NCBI GenBank assembly: GCA_958436995.1
Contig: CAUBMI010000095.1
Span: 1 to 5,392 of the forward strand
Direction: 5' to 3'
Origin: an uncultured Collinsella sp.
GTDB taxonomy: Bacteria > Actinomycetota > Coriobacteriia > Coriobacteriales > Coriobacteriaceae
Length of the DNA stretch: 5,392 bases
Both the position numbers and the translations under genes were made by a program. The notes beneath the pieces are model-generated. The model did no database searches. It was not told the DNA's origin and saw only the letters and a program-made list of their open reading frames with translations. Of the stretch, positions 1 to 4,854 are shown piece after piece. How positions within the stretch are numbered: position 1 is the stretch's first letter; each line of letters opens with the position of its first letter.

Positions 1-35
1 GTAGCCATTCCTTTTTGCCTTCTCCTCATCGAACT
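1..35. repeat. Terminal redundancy, left copy (circular closure)
   Basis: These 35 bases are identical to 5358-5392. The repeat lies inside an open reading frame that becomes continuous when the ends are merged. This is the expected signature of an assembled circular molecule rather than a biological terminal repeat. Confidence 0.93.
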
Positions 36-66
36 CGATGGTGAAGCGCCAAGGTTCCATTGCCAT
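1..66 (-). CDS. Hypothetical protein downstream of rep, N-terminal part (gene crosses the circular junction)
   Basis: This is the first 22 codons (ATG at 66, beginning MAMEPWRF) of a 108-residue protein that continues at 5357-5097 once the 35-bp terminal overlap is joined. The reading frame is uninterrupted across the join. The start lies one base after the rep stop codon (TGA at 70-68), and an AAGG motif sits 8 nt before the ATG inside the end of rep, so the two genes look like a translationally coupled operon. The start FTIEFDEEKAKRNGYNVDDLY resembles small uncharacterised proteins I recall from gut bacterial mobile elements, but I cannot name a family. Because it follows rep directly, a role in replication or copy control is possible but unproven. 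Confidence 0.8.
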   Translation of the reverse strand, partial: MAMEPWRFTIEFDEEKAKRNGY

Positions 67-67
67 A

Positions 68-1483
68 TCACTCACCTTCCTTGGATTCCGGCTCCGTCAT
101 ATCGACGTGGATATGACCATCCTCGTACCACGCGCCGTCGGGCAGGCCGTCGGTGTCGCACCTCCAGCCCCTCAGCCACTTGATGACGGTAGACCTCGAC
201 ACGCCCAGCGCCTTTGCTATGTCCGAGTGGTTGGCATCCGGGTGCTCCCGGGCATAGGAGCGAATCAGCTCGCGCTTCTCACCGCTTCCCTTCGGCCGAC
301 CTTGCAACGCATGACCGGCATCCTCGCTCAGAATCTCAAGGTTCGAACGCGCCATTCTGAGGTGCAGCGCCTGCTTCCTGTAGTTCCGCTTGTTTTTCGG
401 GATCGCTATTCCCGATATCCTCTCCAAGTCCTTGATGGGGAACTTCTTGTACCGCAGGTCGAGGCATTCGAGAGCGTTCTCGACCTCATGGTCGTTGCCG
501 AACGGGTGCTCGGTGTCTACCGAATCCAGGAACGGCACCAGCGAATCCATGTCCGCCTTGACGCGCTCGCGGTCGGTGATGCCGCACTTCACGGCGTATA
601 TCGCCAGAGCCATCAGGCAGAAGTACCTATGGCTGAACGTCGCACCCGCGCGTATCTTGCGCAGCCACCAGTTGTAGAGGTCTTCCTTGGCATCCCACGA
701 GCCGTCGGCGCGTCCGCCGCCGACGATGACCTTCTCGTACCACTCGGGGAATCTCTCCTTGGCCTGTTCGAGCGTGTACCTCGTCTCCCTCCACTTCTTC
801 GACAGGTCTACCTGCTGTTCCGGGGGAAGGAAGTCGTTCAGCTCTTCGAGCGAGAAGGGGTGCGTGTTGACCGCGAACGCCCTGACCGTGCCGCCGTCCT
901 TCGTCTTGCCGCCGATGACGCGGAACCCTTGGTTGATGCCCTGATGCTGCGGGTGCTCCCATTCCCTCGACGTATGCTTGTTCCACATCCTGTCGGTCAG
1001 GTGGTACTTCATGTCCTTCAGCAGGCTCTTGGTGTTCGGGTATAGGTCGGCGGGTTCCTCGAGGACGTAGTACAGATGAACGTTGTGGCCGCTCAGGATG
1101 ATGTAGTTCGGCTCGGGATAAACAGGGTAGTCGCTTCGGCAGTTGTACAGGAAGGCCGTGAGCGTGCCGTCATCCTGCCCGTCGAGGTCGAAAATCATGG
1201 CGCACATCTTGCTCTGCGCGTCGGCGGTGTTCGCCCTGCCCCAGTAGGTGAGACCGTTCGTTATCGCCCAGTTCGCATCGCGGAACTCGGCAAGGGTCTC
1301 CTCGAACGTGTCCTCGAACAGGATTCGGCGGCGTCTCCTGTCTCCGACGAGCTTCCCGTCGCTGTCGTAATGCCCGCCGAACGAGCCGAGGATTATCGGG
1401 TTGGCCTTGTGCAGCCCACCCGGCTCGCCCTCCGTCTGGATGAAGCCATCGCCAAGCTGGAAGATGTCCGAGTAGACTTCCAT
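68..1483 (-). CDS. rep: Plasmid replication initiator, AEP primase-like with C-terminal HTH
   Basis: This is the likely replication protein. Numbered from the ATG at 1483 it has 471 residues; the frame stays open upstream to GTG 1543 and TTG 1546 (492 residues). I prefer 1483 because GAGG lies 8 nt before it, and because the sequence just above 1545 belongs to a repeated non-coding leader. In the 492-residue numbering, the AEP-type signatures are FDLDG at 119-123 (metal-binding D120 and D122), SGHNVHLYY at 152-160, and GFRVIGGKTK at 207-216 (R209, K214). Residues about 285-345 look like the helical region after the catalytic core in primase-type Reps. A helix-turn-helix (HSDIAKALGVSRSTVIKWLRG) covers 440-460 and probably binds origin DNA. 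Such proteins can prime and initiate replication. It lies upstream of, and is coupled to, the 108-residue protein. A chromosomal or phage primase is the alternative, but plasmid context favours Rep. Confidence 0.85.
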   Translation of the reverse strand: MEVYSDIFQLGDGFIQTEGEPGGLHKANPIILGSFGGHYDSDGKLVGDRRRRRILFEDTFEETLAEFRDANWAITNGLTYWGRANTADAQSKMCAMIFDLDGQDDGTLTAFLYNCRSDYPVYPEPNYIILSGHNVHLYYVLEEPADLYPNTKSLLKDMKYHLTDRMWNKHTSREWEHPQHQGINQGFRVIGGKTKDGGTVRAFAVNTHPFSLEELNDFLPPEQQVDLSKKWRETRYTLEQAKERFPEWYEKVIVGGGRADGSWDAKEDLYNWWLRKIRAGATFSHRYFCLMALAIYAVKCGITDRERVKADMDSLVPFLDSVDTEHPFGNDHEVENALECLDLRYKKFPIKDLERISGIAIPKNKRNYRKQALHLRMARSNLEILSEDAGHALQGRPKGSGEKRELIRSYAREHPDANHSDIAKALGVSRSTVIKWLRGWRCDTDGLPDGAWYEDGHIHVDMTEPESKEGE

Positions 1484-1551
1484 GGCCGACACCTCGGAAG
1501 CCCCGTACTCGAGAAGAACAGACTCAAGAGACAACCCGCTCACCAACCCAT

Positions 1552-1603
1552 CCCGGAAGCCCTCATAGGCACGTTATATTATCAATAGATTTATTGTACA
1601 CCT
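1552..1603 (-). repeat. Rep leader module, copy 1 (52-bp exact direct repeat)
   Basis: These 52 bases recur exactly at 1636-1687, an 84-bp offset. The module joins a GC part (CCCGGAAGCCCTCATAGGC on the plus strand) to an AT-rich part with ATATTATC and TTATTGTACA. Read toward rep, the AT part contains GATAATATAA, which is -10-like, but I see no convincing -35 at proper spacing. This is the copy nearest rep. It could be a promoter, a Rep-binding iteron or an AT-rich unwinding element. Confidence 0.9.
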
Positions 1604-1610
1604 GAACCGG

Positions 1611-1645
1611 AAGAAAAGGCTCCCTCGAAACCCACCCCGGAAGCC
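1611..1645 (-). terminator. Terminator-like hairpin inside the rep leader (possible attenuator)
   Basis: Read on the minus strand, GGCTTCC (1645-1639) can pair with GGGAGCC (1624-1618) through seven pairs, one of them a G-U wobble, with a 14-nt loop. TTTTCTT follows at once. This has the form of an intrinsic terminator placed between repeat copy 2 and copy 1. Transcripts starting in copy 2 or further upstream could be cut off before rep, while a start in copy 1 would escape. The fold is weak enough that function is inferred only. Confidence 0.4.
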
Positions 1646-1687
1646 CTCATAGGCACGTTATATTATCAATAGATTTATTGTACACCT
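1636..1687 (-). repeat. Rep leader module, copy 2 (52-bp exact direct repeat)
   Basis: Exact copy of 1552-1603. Similarity also continues outside the identical block: six bases at 1629-1634 match 1545-1550, and the following GAAGAAAAG...CCCTCG stretch recurs with a one-base shift. The real unit is therefore about 84 bp. Confidence 0.9.
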
Positions 1688-1738
1688 AGAGCCAGAAGAA
1701 AAGCCCCCTCGCGGAGACCCATCCGAAAGCCCTCCCCT

Positions 1739-1791
1739 CCCGGAACTGAGGGCGTACAGTCCGCCTATATTATCACTGATTTTTTGGTACA
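1739..1791 (-). repeat. Rep leader module, degenerate third copy
   Basis: The same layout as the two exact copies is visible. CCCGGAA is followed by a GC stretch, then CTATATTATCACTGATT and GGTACA in place of GTTATATTATCAATAGATT and TGTACA. It lies between the toxin-antitoxin terminator and the exact copies, and suggests an older duplication of the same regulatory or origin unit. Confidence 0.6.
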
Positions 1792-1799
1792 AACAGCCC

Positions 1800-1834
1800 A
1801 AAAAGCAGGGGGTCGGTGCCATTCTCCGACCCCC
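1800..1834 (-). terminator. Intrinsic terminator of the toxin-antitoxin operon
   Basis: GGGGGTCGG (1808-1816) and CCGACCCCC (1826-1834) form a perfect 9-bp stem with a 9-nt loop. On the minus strand the stem is followed by TGC and five T residues (1804-1800). It lies 12 nt after the antitoxin stop codon and separates that operon from the rep leader. Confidence 0.85.
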
Positions 1835-1845
1835 TTACGACCGGC

Positions 1846-2112
1846 CTAGGCTATAGCCATAATCTCGTTGTCGCACGCCCTGCGGATGAACGCCGAGCGC
1901 GTCAGGCCGAGCCGCTTGGCGGCGTTGTCGATAGCCGTCAGCTCGGTCTCGGAGAACTTGAGCGAGGTGGTCCTCATGGCTGCCTTCGGCCTGCCGTCGA
2001 TGGGCTTGCCGAACTCCCAGCCGGAGAAATCACCGGATTCGTACTTCTCGCAATCGGACTCGACCTGCTCGACGGTCGTGCCGAACATCTTGCAAAGCTC
2101 GCTGTCGTTCAT
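1846..2112 (-). CDS. Ribbon-helix-helix antitoxin (BrnA-like arrangement)
   Basis: An 88-residue protein whose ATG overlaps the toxin stop by four bases (ATGA), implying translational coupling. The ribbon-helix-helix fold is at the C-terminal end: strand TTSLKF (48-53), helix SETELTAIDNAAKRLG (54-69), and helix RSAFIRRACDNEIM (72-85). The first 41 residues, including a KPIDGRPK segment, would be the toxin-binding part. A C-terminal RHH domain and the order toxin then antitoxin match the BrnTA organisation. Its likely targets are the interlaced inverted repeats at 2400-2460, giving autoregulation. An alternative is a stand-alone CopG-like regulator, but the coupled partner gene argues for an antitoxin. 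Confidence 0.8.
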   Translation of the reverse strand: MNDSELCKMFGTTVEQVESDCEKYESGDFSGWEFGKPIDGRPKAAMRTTSLKFSETELTAIDNAAKRLGLTRSAFIRRACDNEIMAIA

Positions 2113-2387
2113 GACTTCCTCCTCCCGAAGCCGAGTTCCCTCTTGATTCGTTCCTGCGGCGGGGTCTGCGCGTGCTTGATGAGCCAGTCGCCCGTGGACT
2201 CGTTCAGCACCACGACAAGCTCAATCGCCCTGCCACGGCTGTCTAGGCCGATGCCGACGAACTCGGGCGGCTCGGTGCCGAGCCTTGGCATACTGCGCTT
2301 GACGTGCTCCCACGCGAACCTCGCATCGTCCTTGCTCACGTCCGGGTGCCTTTCGGTGACCCGGTCGAGCACGAAGACCTTGTTCAC
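2109..2387 (-). CDS. BrnT/RelE-like toxin of a type II toxin-antitoxin pair
   Basis: A 92-residue product. I place the start at GTG 2387, which has GGAG four bases upstream. The frame is open back to 2549, but that extension would cover the operator repeats and run through the start of the divergent gene. Recognisable features are a helical segment PDVSKDDARFAWEHV (15-29), then strands EFVGIGLDSRGRAIELVVVL (42-61), then DWLIKHAQTPPQ (67-78) and a basic C-terminus ending GRRKS. The strand block followed by HAxTPP recalls small BrnT-like ribonuclease toxins common in actinobacteria. I infer ribonuclease activity from the family only. It is the first gene of the operon, and the coupled antitoxin gene overlaps its stop. 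Confidence 0.7.
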   Translation of the reverse strand: MNKVFVLDRVTERHPDVSKDDARFAWEHVKRSMPRLGTEPPEFVGIGLDSRGRAIELVVVLNESTGDWLIKHAQTPPQERIKRELGFGRRKS

Positions 2388-2399
2388 GGTGCTCCAATC

Positions 2400-2460
2400 G
2401 TTCGTATTACGATACGATAATACCACATTTCGGTAATACGAACTGATATTATCGTTACGA
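2400..2460. promoter_or_regulatory. Divergent promoter-operator with interlaced inverted repeats
   Basis: Arms GTTCGTATTAC (2400-2410) and GTAATACGAAC (2433-2443) are perfect inverted repeats of 11 bp. Arms ACGATAATA (2414-2422) and TATTATCGT (2447-2455) are perfect repeats of 9 bp, interlocked with the first pair in the order A-B-A'-B'. The island is AT-rich and sits between the toxin gene (minus) and the 66-residue gene (plus). Ribbon-helix-helix antitoxins bind paired half-sites of this kind, so the antitoxin probably represses both directions. TATTAT is present as a -10-like box on each strand, but I could not pair either with a good -35. Confidence 0.7.
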
Positions 2461-2474
2461 AATACCAGACAACC

Positions 2475-2479
2475 GGAGG
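2475..2479 (+). promoter_or_regulatory. Strong ribosome binding site (GGAGG)
   Basis: GGAGG lies six bases before the ATG at 2486. It is the best Shine-Dalgarno sequence in the window and is the main reason to accept the short gene behind it. Confidence 0.8.
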
Positions 2480-2485
2480 AGAAAC

Positions 2486-2686
2486 ATGACCGACAACGAG
2501 GAGTTCGAGGAAGCAATGGGCATCGCCGAGGAGTTCGACAGGATGACATGCCAAGAACAGGTTCGCCTAGTCCTCGACATGCTGACCGACGCGGCGAAGG
2601 AAGACGACATGGACAAGGTTCGCGCGACGCTCATACCGCTGACGCTAATCGCCAACAGGGTCAAAGTCCTCGAAGGGGACGAGTAG
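2486..2686 (+). CDS. Small acidic protein of unknown function, divergent from the toxin-antitoxin operon
   Basis: A 66-residue protein and the only believable plus-strand gene. It starts with MTDNEEFEEAMGIAEEFDRM and is rich in Asp and Glu, with helix-forming residues through VRLVLDMLTDAAKED and LIPLTLIANRVKVL. No signal peptide, membrane segment or DNA-binding motif is visible. A perfect GGAGG site and the shared operator region support expression, perhaps under control of the antitoxin. A structured hairpin follows 16 nt after the stop. I do not recognise a family. Its charge and size would suit a protein-binding modulator or DNA mimic, but nothing in the sequence shows that. Confidence 0.72.
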   Translation: MTDNEEFEEAMGIAEEFDRMTCQEQVRLVLDMLTDAAKEDDMDKVRATLIPLTLIANRVKVLEGDE

Positions 2687-2702
2687 CCGAGCCGGCGAGG
2701 GC

Positions 2703-2743
2703 GGGGCGGCTCAGATCCGCGCAAGCGCGGAACACGCCGCCCC
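2703..2743. other. Bipartite GC-rich hairpin, copy 1 (between convergent genes)
   Basis: The outer stem is GGGGCGGC (2703-2710) with GCCGCCCC (2736-2743), and the inner stem is TCCGCGC (2716-2722) with GCGCGGA (2725-2731). They are separated by an asymmetric internal loop, TCAGA on one side and ACAC on the other. It lies between the 3' ends of the 66-residue gene and the RHH/coiled-coil gene, so it could act as a two-way terminator, yet neither strand has a T-tract. A close relative occurs at 4946-4979. Confidence 0.75.
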
Positions 2744-2767
2744 TAACCTATGGCACCCGCTGCCCCG

Positions 2768-3181
2768 CTATATCCCCATCCAAGCCCTCTTGAGCCTTTG
2801 CCAGCGGCTCTGCTTCTGCTCGGTGGACTCAAGCGCGAGCGTCTGCGCCGTCTCGTGGTGGAGCGCCTGAGCGCCCTGCACGGCCTTGGTGCTGTCCGCC
2901 ACCGTCTCCATGAGCTTGGCTATCTGCTCGTCCTTCTTGGCGAGCTGGGCATCCTTGACGGCGAGCTGCTCGATTAGTGCCGCGACAGCCGCCGAATCAC
3001 CGCCGCCGTGAGTGCTGGCACCTGTCTGGCAAGTGTCTGGCAAAGTGTCTGGCATCTGTCTGGCAAGACGTATGGCACGCTCGATGGCTGCACCCTGCGC
3101 GACTCCCCACCCGGCGGAGAGTTCCACCAGCTCATCGTATGCGTCTTCCTCGATTCGGAAGGTCTTCTTAACCTTGGCCAA
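2768..3181 (-). CDS. Ribbon-helix-helix/coiled-coil plasmid protein with iterons in its own gene
   Basis: A 137-residue protein starting at TTG 3181, with AGGAG eight bases upstream. Residues 5-41 fit a ribbon-helix-helix DNA-binding domain: strand KKTFRI, helix EDAYDELVELSAGWG, helix QGAAIERAIRLAR. Residues 42-62 are a Pro/Thr/Gly-rich linker encoded by the repeat array at 3012-3077. Residues 64-105 form a charged heptad coiled coil (EQLAVKDAQLAKKDEQIAKL), probably for oligomerisation. The end, WQRLKRAWMG, is basic and amphipathic. The VKDxQ-type coiled coil recalls the DUF536-like tails of small plasmid proteins, though I cannot confirm the match. It follows the relaxase by 102 bp, so roles in relaxosome assembly, partition or copy control are all possible. 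Autoregulation through the iterons is likely. Confidence 0.75.
   Translation of the reverse strand: MAKVKKTFRIEEDAYDELVELSAGWGVAQGAAIERAIRLARQMPDTLPDTCQTGASTHGGGDSAAVAALIEQLAVKDAQLAKKDEQIAKLMETVADSTKAVQGAQALHHETAQTLALESTEQKQSRWQRLKRAWMGI
3012..3077 (-). repeat. Iteron array A, inside the RHH/coiled-coil gene
   Basis: Four exact copies of TGTCTGGCA (TGCCAGACA on the minus strand) start at 3023, 3034, 3046 and 3057, with steps of 11, 12 and 11 bp. Partial units flank them (TGCTGGCA at 3013, CGTATGGCA at 3069). Because of the 11-bp steps the same DNA word is translated in all three phases, giving LARQ, MPDT/LPDT and CQT. That argues the DNA word is conserved rather than a protein repeat. Confidence 0.9.
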
Positions 3182-3182
3182 G

Positions 3183-3246
3183 GTGCTGGCTCCTGTCTAG
3201 AAAGTGTCTGGCAAAGTGTCTGGCAAAGTGTCTGGCACGTATTGCA
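3183..3246 (-). repeat. Iteron array B, in the 5' region of the RHH/coiled-coil gene
   Basis: Exact TGTCTGGCA units start at 3205, 3217 and 3229 at 12-bp spacing. A degenerate unit (TGTCTAGAA, 3194) and flanking partial units complete the array. A 43-base block (3183-3225) matches array A (3012-3054) at 40 of 43 positions. The array overlaps the AGGAG ribosome binding site and stops two bases short of the TTG start, so protein bound there would block initiation. Confidence 0.9.
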
Positions 3247-3269
3247 CCACAGCACCGCCCGCCATGCAA
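3241..3269 (-). promoter_or_regulatory. Possible promoter of the RHH/coiled-coil gene
   Basis: On the minus strand TTGCAT (3269-3264) and TGCAAT (3246-3241) are spaced 17 bp apart, a spacing suited to a sigma-70-type promoter. Iteron array B would begin at about the transcription start. Both boxes are imperfect, and the same bases form a 6-bp inverted repeat ATTGCA/TGCAAT, so they might be an operator instead. Confidence 0.3.
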
Positions 3270-3283
3270 TGAGGAAGCACCCG

Positions 3284-4531
3284 TCAACCGATTGAATCGC
3301 CGCCCAAGGTCTCGGGGCGCGCCTGCTCCCCACCCCTTGAGCGACCCGTATCGAGAGAATGTTCCGATGCCCTCATGTCACGCGCTTCGGCGGCAAGCCC
3401 ATCGAGTTCCGGAGCGAGCCTTTGCACCTCGGCCTTGACCGCCTTCGCCGCCGCATCGACGGCCTTGCGCTCGTCCCTCGGCTTCAAACTCTCCCGCGCC
3501 CTCTCGACCGCAGCCCGGAACGCACGGCTGTCGATGACCGGGTTGTCCGCGACGCTTTCGAGGACTTGGAACGGCCGGTCGAAAATCTTGAGCGCGAAGG
3601 CGTGCGCGATTTCGGCGATGTTCGATACAAGCGAGTCGAGCCGCGAATCGATTTCCGCGAGCGCCTTGGTGAGCGATTCGAGCTTGCGGCTTCGCCTTTC
3701 GATGAGTTGATCGAGCCGCTCGACCTCGGCCGACTTCTCGCTGATTGCGGAATCGAGTTCGGACACCTCGCTTCGCTTCGCTTCGAGCTGCGCGCTCGCG
3801 GCCGACAGGTCGCGTTGCAGCTGCTTCCACTCGGGCACATCGACGTGCCGCCTGTGGCAGTCCATGCGGTCGCGCTCGATGCCGTTCCTCGATGCCGCCA
3901 GCTCAAGCTCGGCCATCATGAGGTTCTGCAAATCGGGCAGGCGGGCGAGACCGAGGGTCTTGAGCGCACCGCCCATCGACACCTGGGTCGAAAGGCCGCG
4001 CTTGCAACCCGTCGCATACGGAATCCCCGCCATGTGCATATGCGGCGTTCCGTCCTTCTCGTCGAAATGGACGGCTATTTGGAACCACTCGATTGCGCCC
4101 TCCGTCTTCGAGCGAATCGAATCGGCGGTCTCCCTGAAAATCTCCTCGGCCCTGCCGTTGTCGAGTTCACCGCCGAACGTGTCGCGGTTCCCGATTTGCA
4201 GGACGTACTCGTAGCACGGCTTCGGGACGTTCACGCGCCCCTTGTCGCCCGATTTGACCCTCGCCGAATCCTCGGAATAGGCCTTCTCGATTTTCGAGAG
4301 ATAGTCGCCGATGCATCGCTCTGGATGCCCCTTCGATTTCTGCTTCGCGTTGTACGCCCTGAGCGAATCGCCGAAAACCGTCTCGTACGCTTCCGCAATC
4401 GGGGTATCGCGAATCGAGATGTTGCCGACACTCAAATCCGCTTCGACGTTCCTCAGGTTGGCGCGATAGGCCAAATCCGTGTTGTGCCGGGCGTTGTGGG
4501 CACCGGCCGAAACCGACATCGAGAGCGCCAT
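3284..4531 (-). CDS. mob: MOBV-family relaxase (Mob/Pre plasmid mobilisation protein)
   Basis: A 415-residue relaxase that would nick oriT and pilot the strand during mobilisation by a helper conjugation system. Numbered from ATG 4531, the N-terminal motif AHNARHN (11-17) fits the HNxR-type motif I of the family, and HFDEKDGTPHMH (155-166) is the metal-binding HxDE...PHxH motif III. The stretch SVGNISIRDTPIAEAY (35-49) is also Mob_Pre-like. Residues about 232-305 form a long coiled coil (ASAQLEAKRSEVSELDSAISEKS), and the basic C-terminus probably mediates dimerisation or membrane/partner contact. The frame is open to GTG 4627, but that extension only translates two GC hairpins (VPPPR twice), so I reject it. 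GGTGG lies six bases before ATG 4531, and a better GAGGAGG lies too far upstream at 13 bases. The hairpin-rich region upstream holds the probable oriT. Confidence 0.9.
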   Translation of the reverse strand: MALSMSVSAGAHNARHNTDLAYRANLRNVEADLSVGNISIRDTPIAEAYETVFGDSLRAYNAKQKSKGHPERCIGDYLSKIEKAYSEDSARVKSGDKGRVNVPKPCYEYVLQIGNRDTFGGELDNGRAEEIFRETADSIRSKTEGAIEWFQIAVHFDEKDGTPHMHMAGIPYATGCKRGLSTQVSMGGALKTLGLARLPDLQNLMMAELELAASRNGIERDRMDCHRRHVDVPEWKQLQRDLSAASAQLEAKRSEVSELDSAISEKSAEVERLDQLIERRSRKLESLTKALAEIDSRLDSLVSNIAEIAHAFALKIFDRPFQVLESVADNPVIDSRAFRAAVERARESLKPRDERKAVDAAAKAVKAEVQRLAPELDGLAAEARDMRASEHSLDTGRSRGGEQARPETLGGDSIG

Positions 4532-4548
4532 GCGATACCACCATCCTC

Positions 4549-4570
4549 CTCGCGGCGGCGGCACCGCGAG
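4549..4570 (-). other. Relaxase leader hairpin 1 of a covarying pair
   Basis: CTCGCGG (4549-4555) and CCGCGAG (4564-4570) form a perfect 7-bp stem around an 8-base CGGCGGCA loop. It lies 18 bp upstream of the relaxase ATG. The loop is identical to that of the hairpin 45 bp further upstream, while the outer stem pairs differ and stay complementary. Confidence 0.8.
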
Positions 4571-4593
4571 AGCCTGAACATCGAATACCAAGC

Positions 4594-4615
4594 TGCGCGG
4601 CGGCGGCACCGCGCA
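4594..4615 (-). other. Relaxase leader hairpin 2 of a covarying pair
   Basis: TGCGCGG (4594-4600) and CCGCGCA (4609-4615) enclose the same CGGCGGCA loop as hairpin 1. The two outer base pairs have changed together (CT/AG to TG/CA), which supports a structure kept at DNA or RNA level. It could be a protein-binding site of the relaxosome or a leader attenuator of the relaxase mRNA. Confidence 0.8.
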
Positions 4616-4633
4616 AACACCTTTCACGGGCAG

Positions 4634-4639
4634 AGTATA
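4634..4639 (-). promoter_or_regulatory. Possible -10 box of the relaxase promoter (TATACT)
   Basis: TATACT on the minus strand matches the -10 consensus at five of six positions and lies inside the putative oriT. The upstream hairpin 4648-4667 occupies the spacer and -35 position, and I see no good -35. Overlap of the mob promoter with oriT is known in pMV158-type plasmids. Confidence 0.35.
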
Positions 4640-4718
4640 GTGGCTTTGCTACTTTCCCGAAAGTAGCGCAATTGGAGAAGTGGGTATCACGTGAACGTAA
4701 TACCCACTTCTCCTGCGC
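4634..4718. other. Putative origin of transfer (oriT)
   Basis: The region upstream of the relaxase carries nested inverted repeats. AGTATAGTGG...CTACTTT (4634-4655) resembles the core of MOBV origins, where an AGTATAGTG-type arm faces a TACTTT arm. GCTACTTTC/GAAAGTAGC (4648-4667) is a perfect 9-bp stem. GGAGAAGTGGGTAT (4674-4687) with ATACCCACTTCTCC (4700-4713) is a perfect 14-bp stem, extended by GCGCA (4666-4670) with TGCGC (4714-4718). The first two folds share GCTACTTT and exclude each other. The nick position and strand cannot be fixed from sequence alone. Confidence 0.6.
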
Positions 4719-4719
4719 C

Positions 4720-4846
4720 CTGCGGGGCACTCCGCAGCCATTCGGCTGCTGCGCGGGCTTCGCCCTTGCCGACTCCGCCACCGCGGGGTGGCTCCGCGCC
4801 CGCCTGTCGGCTCGGCTTGGCGCCACGCGGCGGCGCGTGCGTGGCG
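4720..4846. other. Cluster of GC-rich hairpins, non-coding
   Basis: Successive small perfect stems are visible. CTGCGG/CCGCAG (4720-4737) overlaps GCAGCC/GGCTGC (4734-4749, loop ATTC). Then come GGGC/GCCC around TTC (4755-4765) and CGCCACGC/GCGTGGCG (4821-4828 and 4839-4846). Open frames here lack a ribosome binding site and have low-complexity Ala/Arg/Pro translations, so I see no gene. The cluster may extend oriT, form a lagging-strand or main replication origin, or be a structured RNA. Confidence 0.55.
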
Positions 4847-4854
4847 GGCAAAGG

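Noticed and set aside
38..1045. Long plus-strand frame of 335 codons opposite rep
   Set aside because: Antisense shadow of the rep frame, which carries the AEP and HTH motifs.
2388..2549. N-terminal extension of the toxin to 2549
   Set aside because: It would run through the operator repeats and the start of the divergent gene; GTG 2387 with GGAG gives the usual toxin length.
3012..3246. CRISPR array
   Set aside because: Units are only 9 bp at 11-12 bp steps, with no spacers of CRISPR length and no cas genes; they are iterons or operator repeats.
4532..4627. N-terminal extension of the relaxase to GTG 4627
   Set aside because: It translates the two GC hairpins as repeated VPPPR segments, has no ribosome binding site and lies before the conserved start of the family domain.
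3359..4666. Long plus-strand frame of 435 codons opposite the relaxase
   Set aside because: It is the antisense shadow of a gene with clear relaxase motifs; the translation is Arg/Leu-rich and shows no domain or ribosome binding site.
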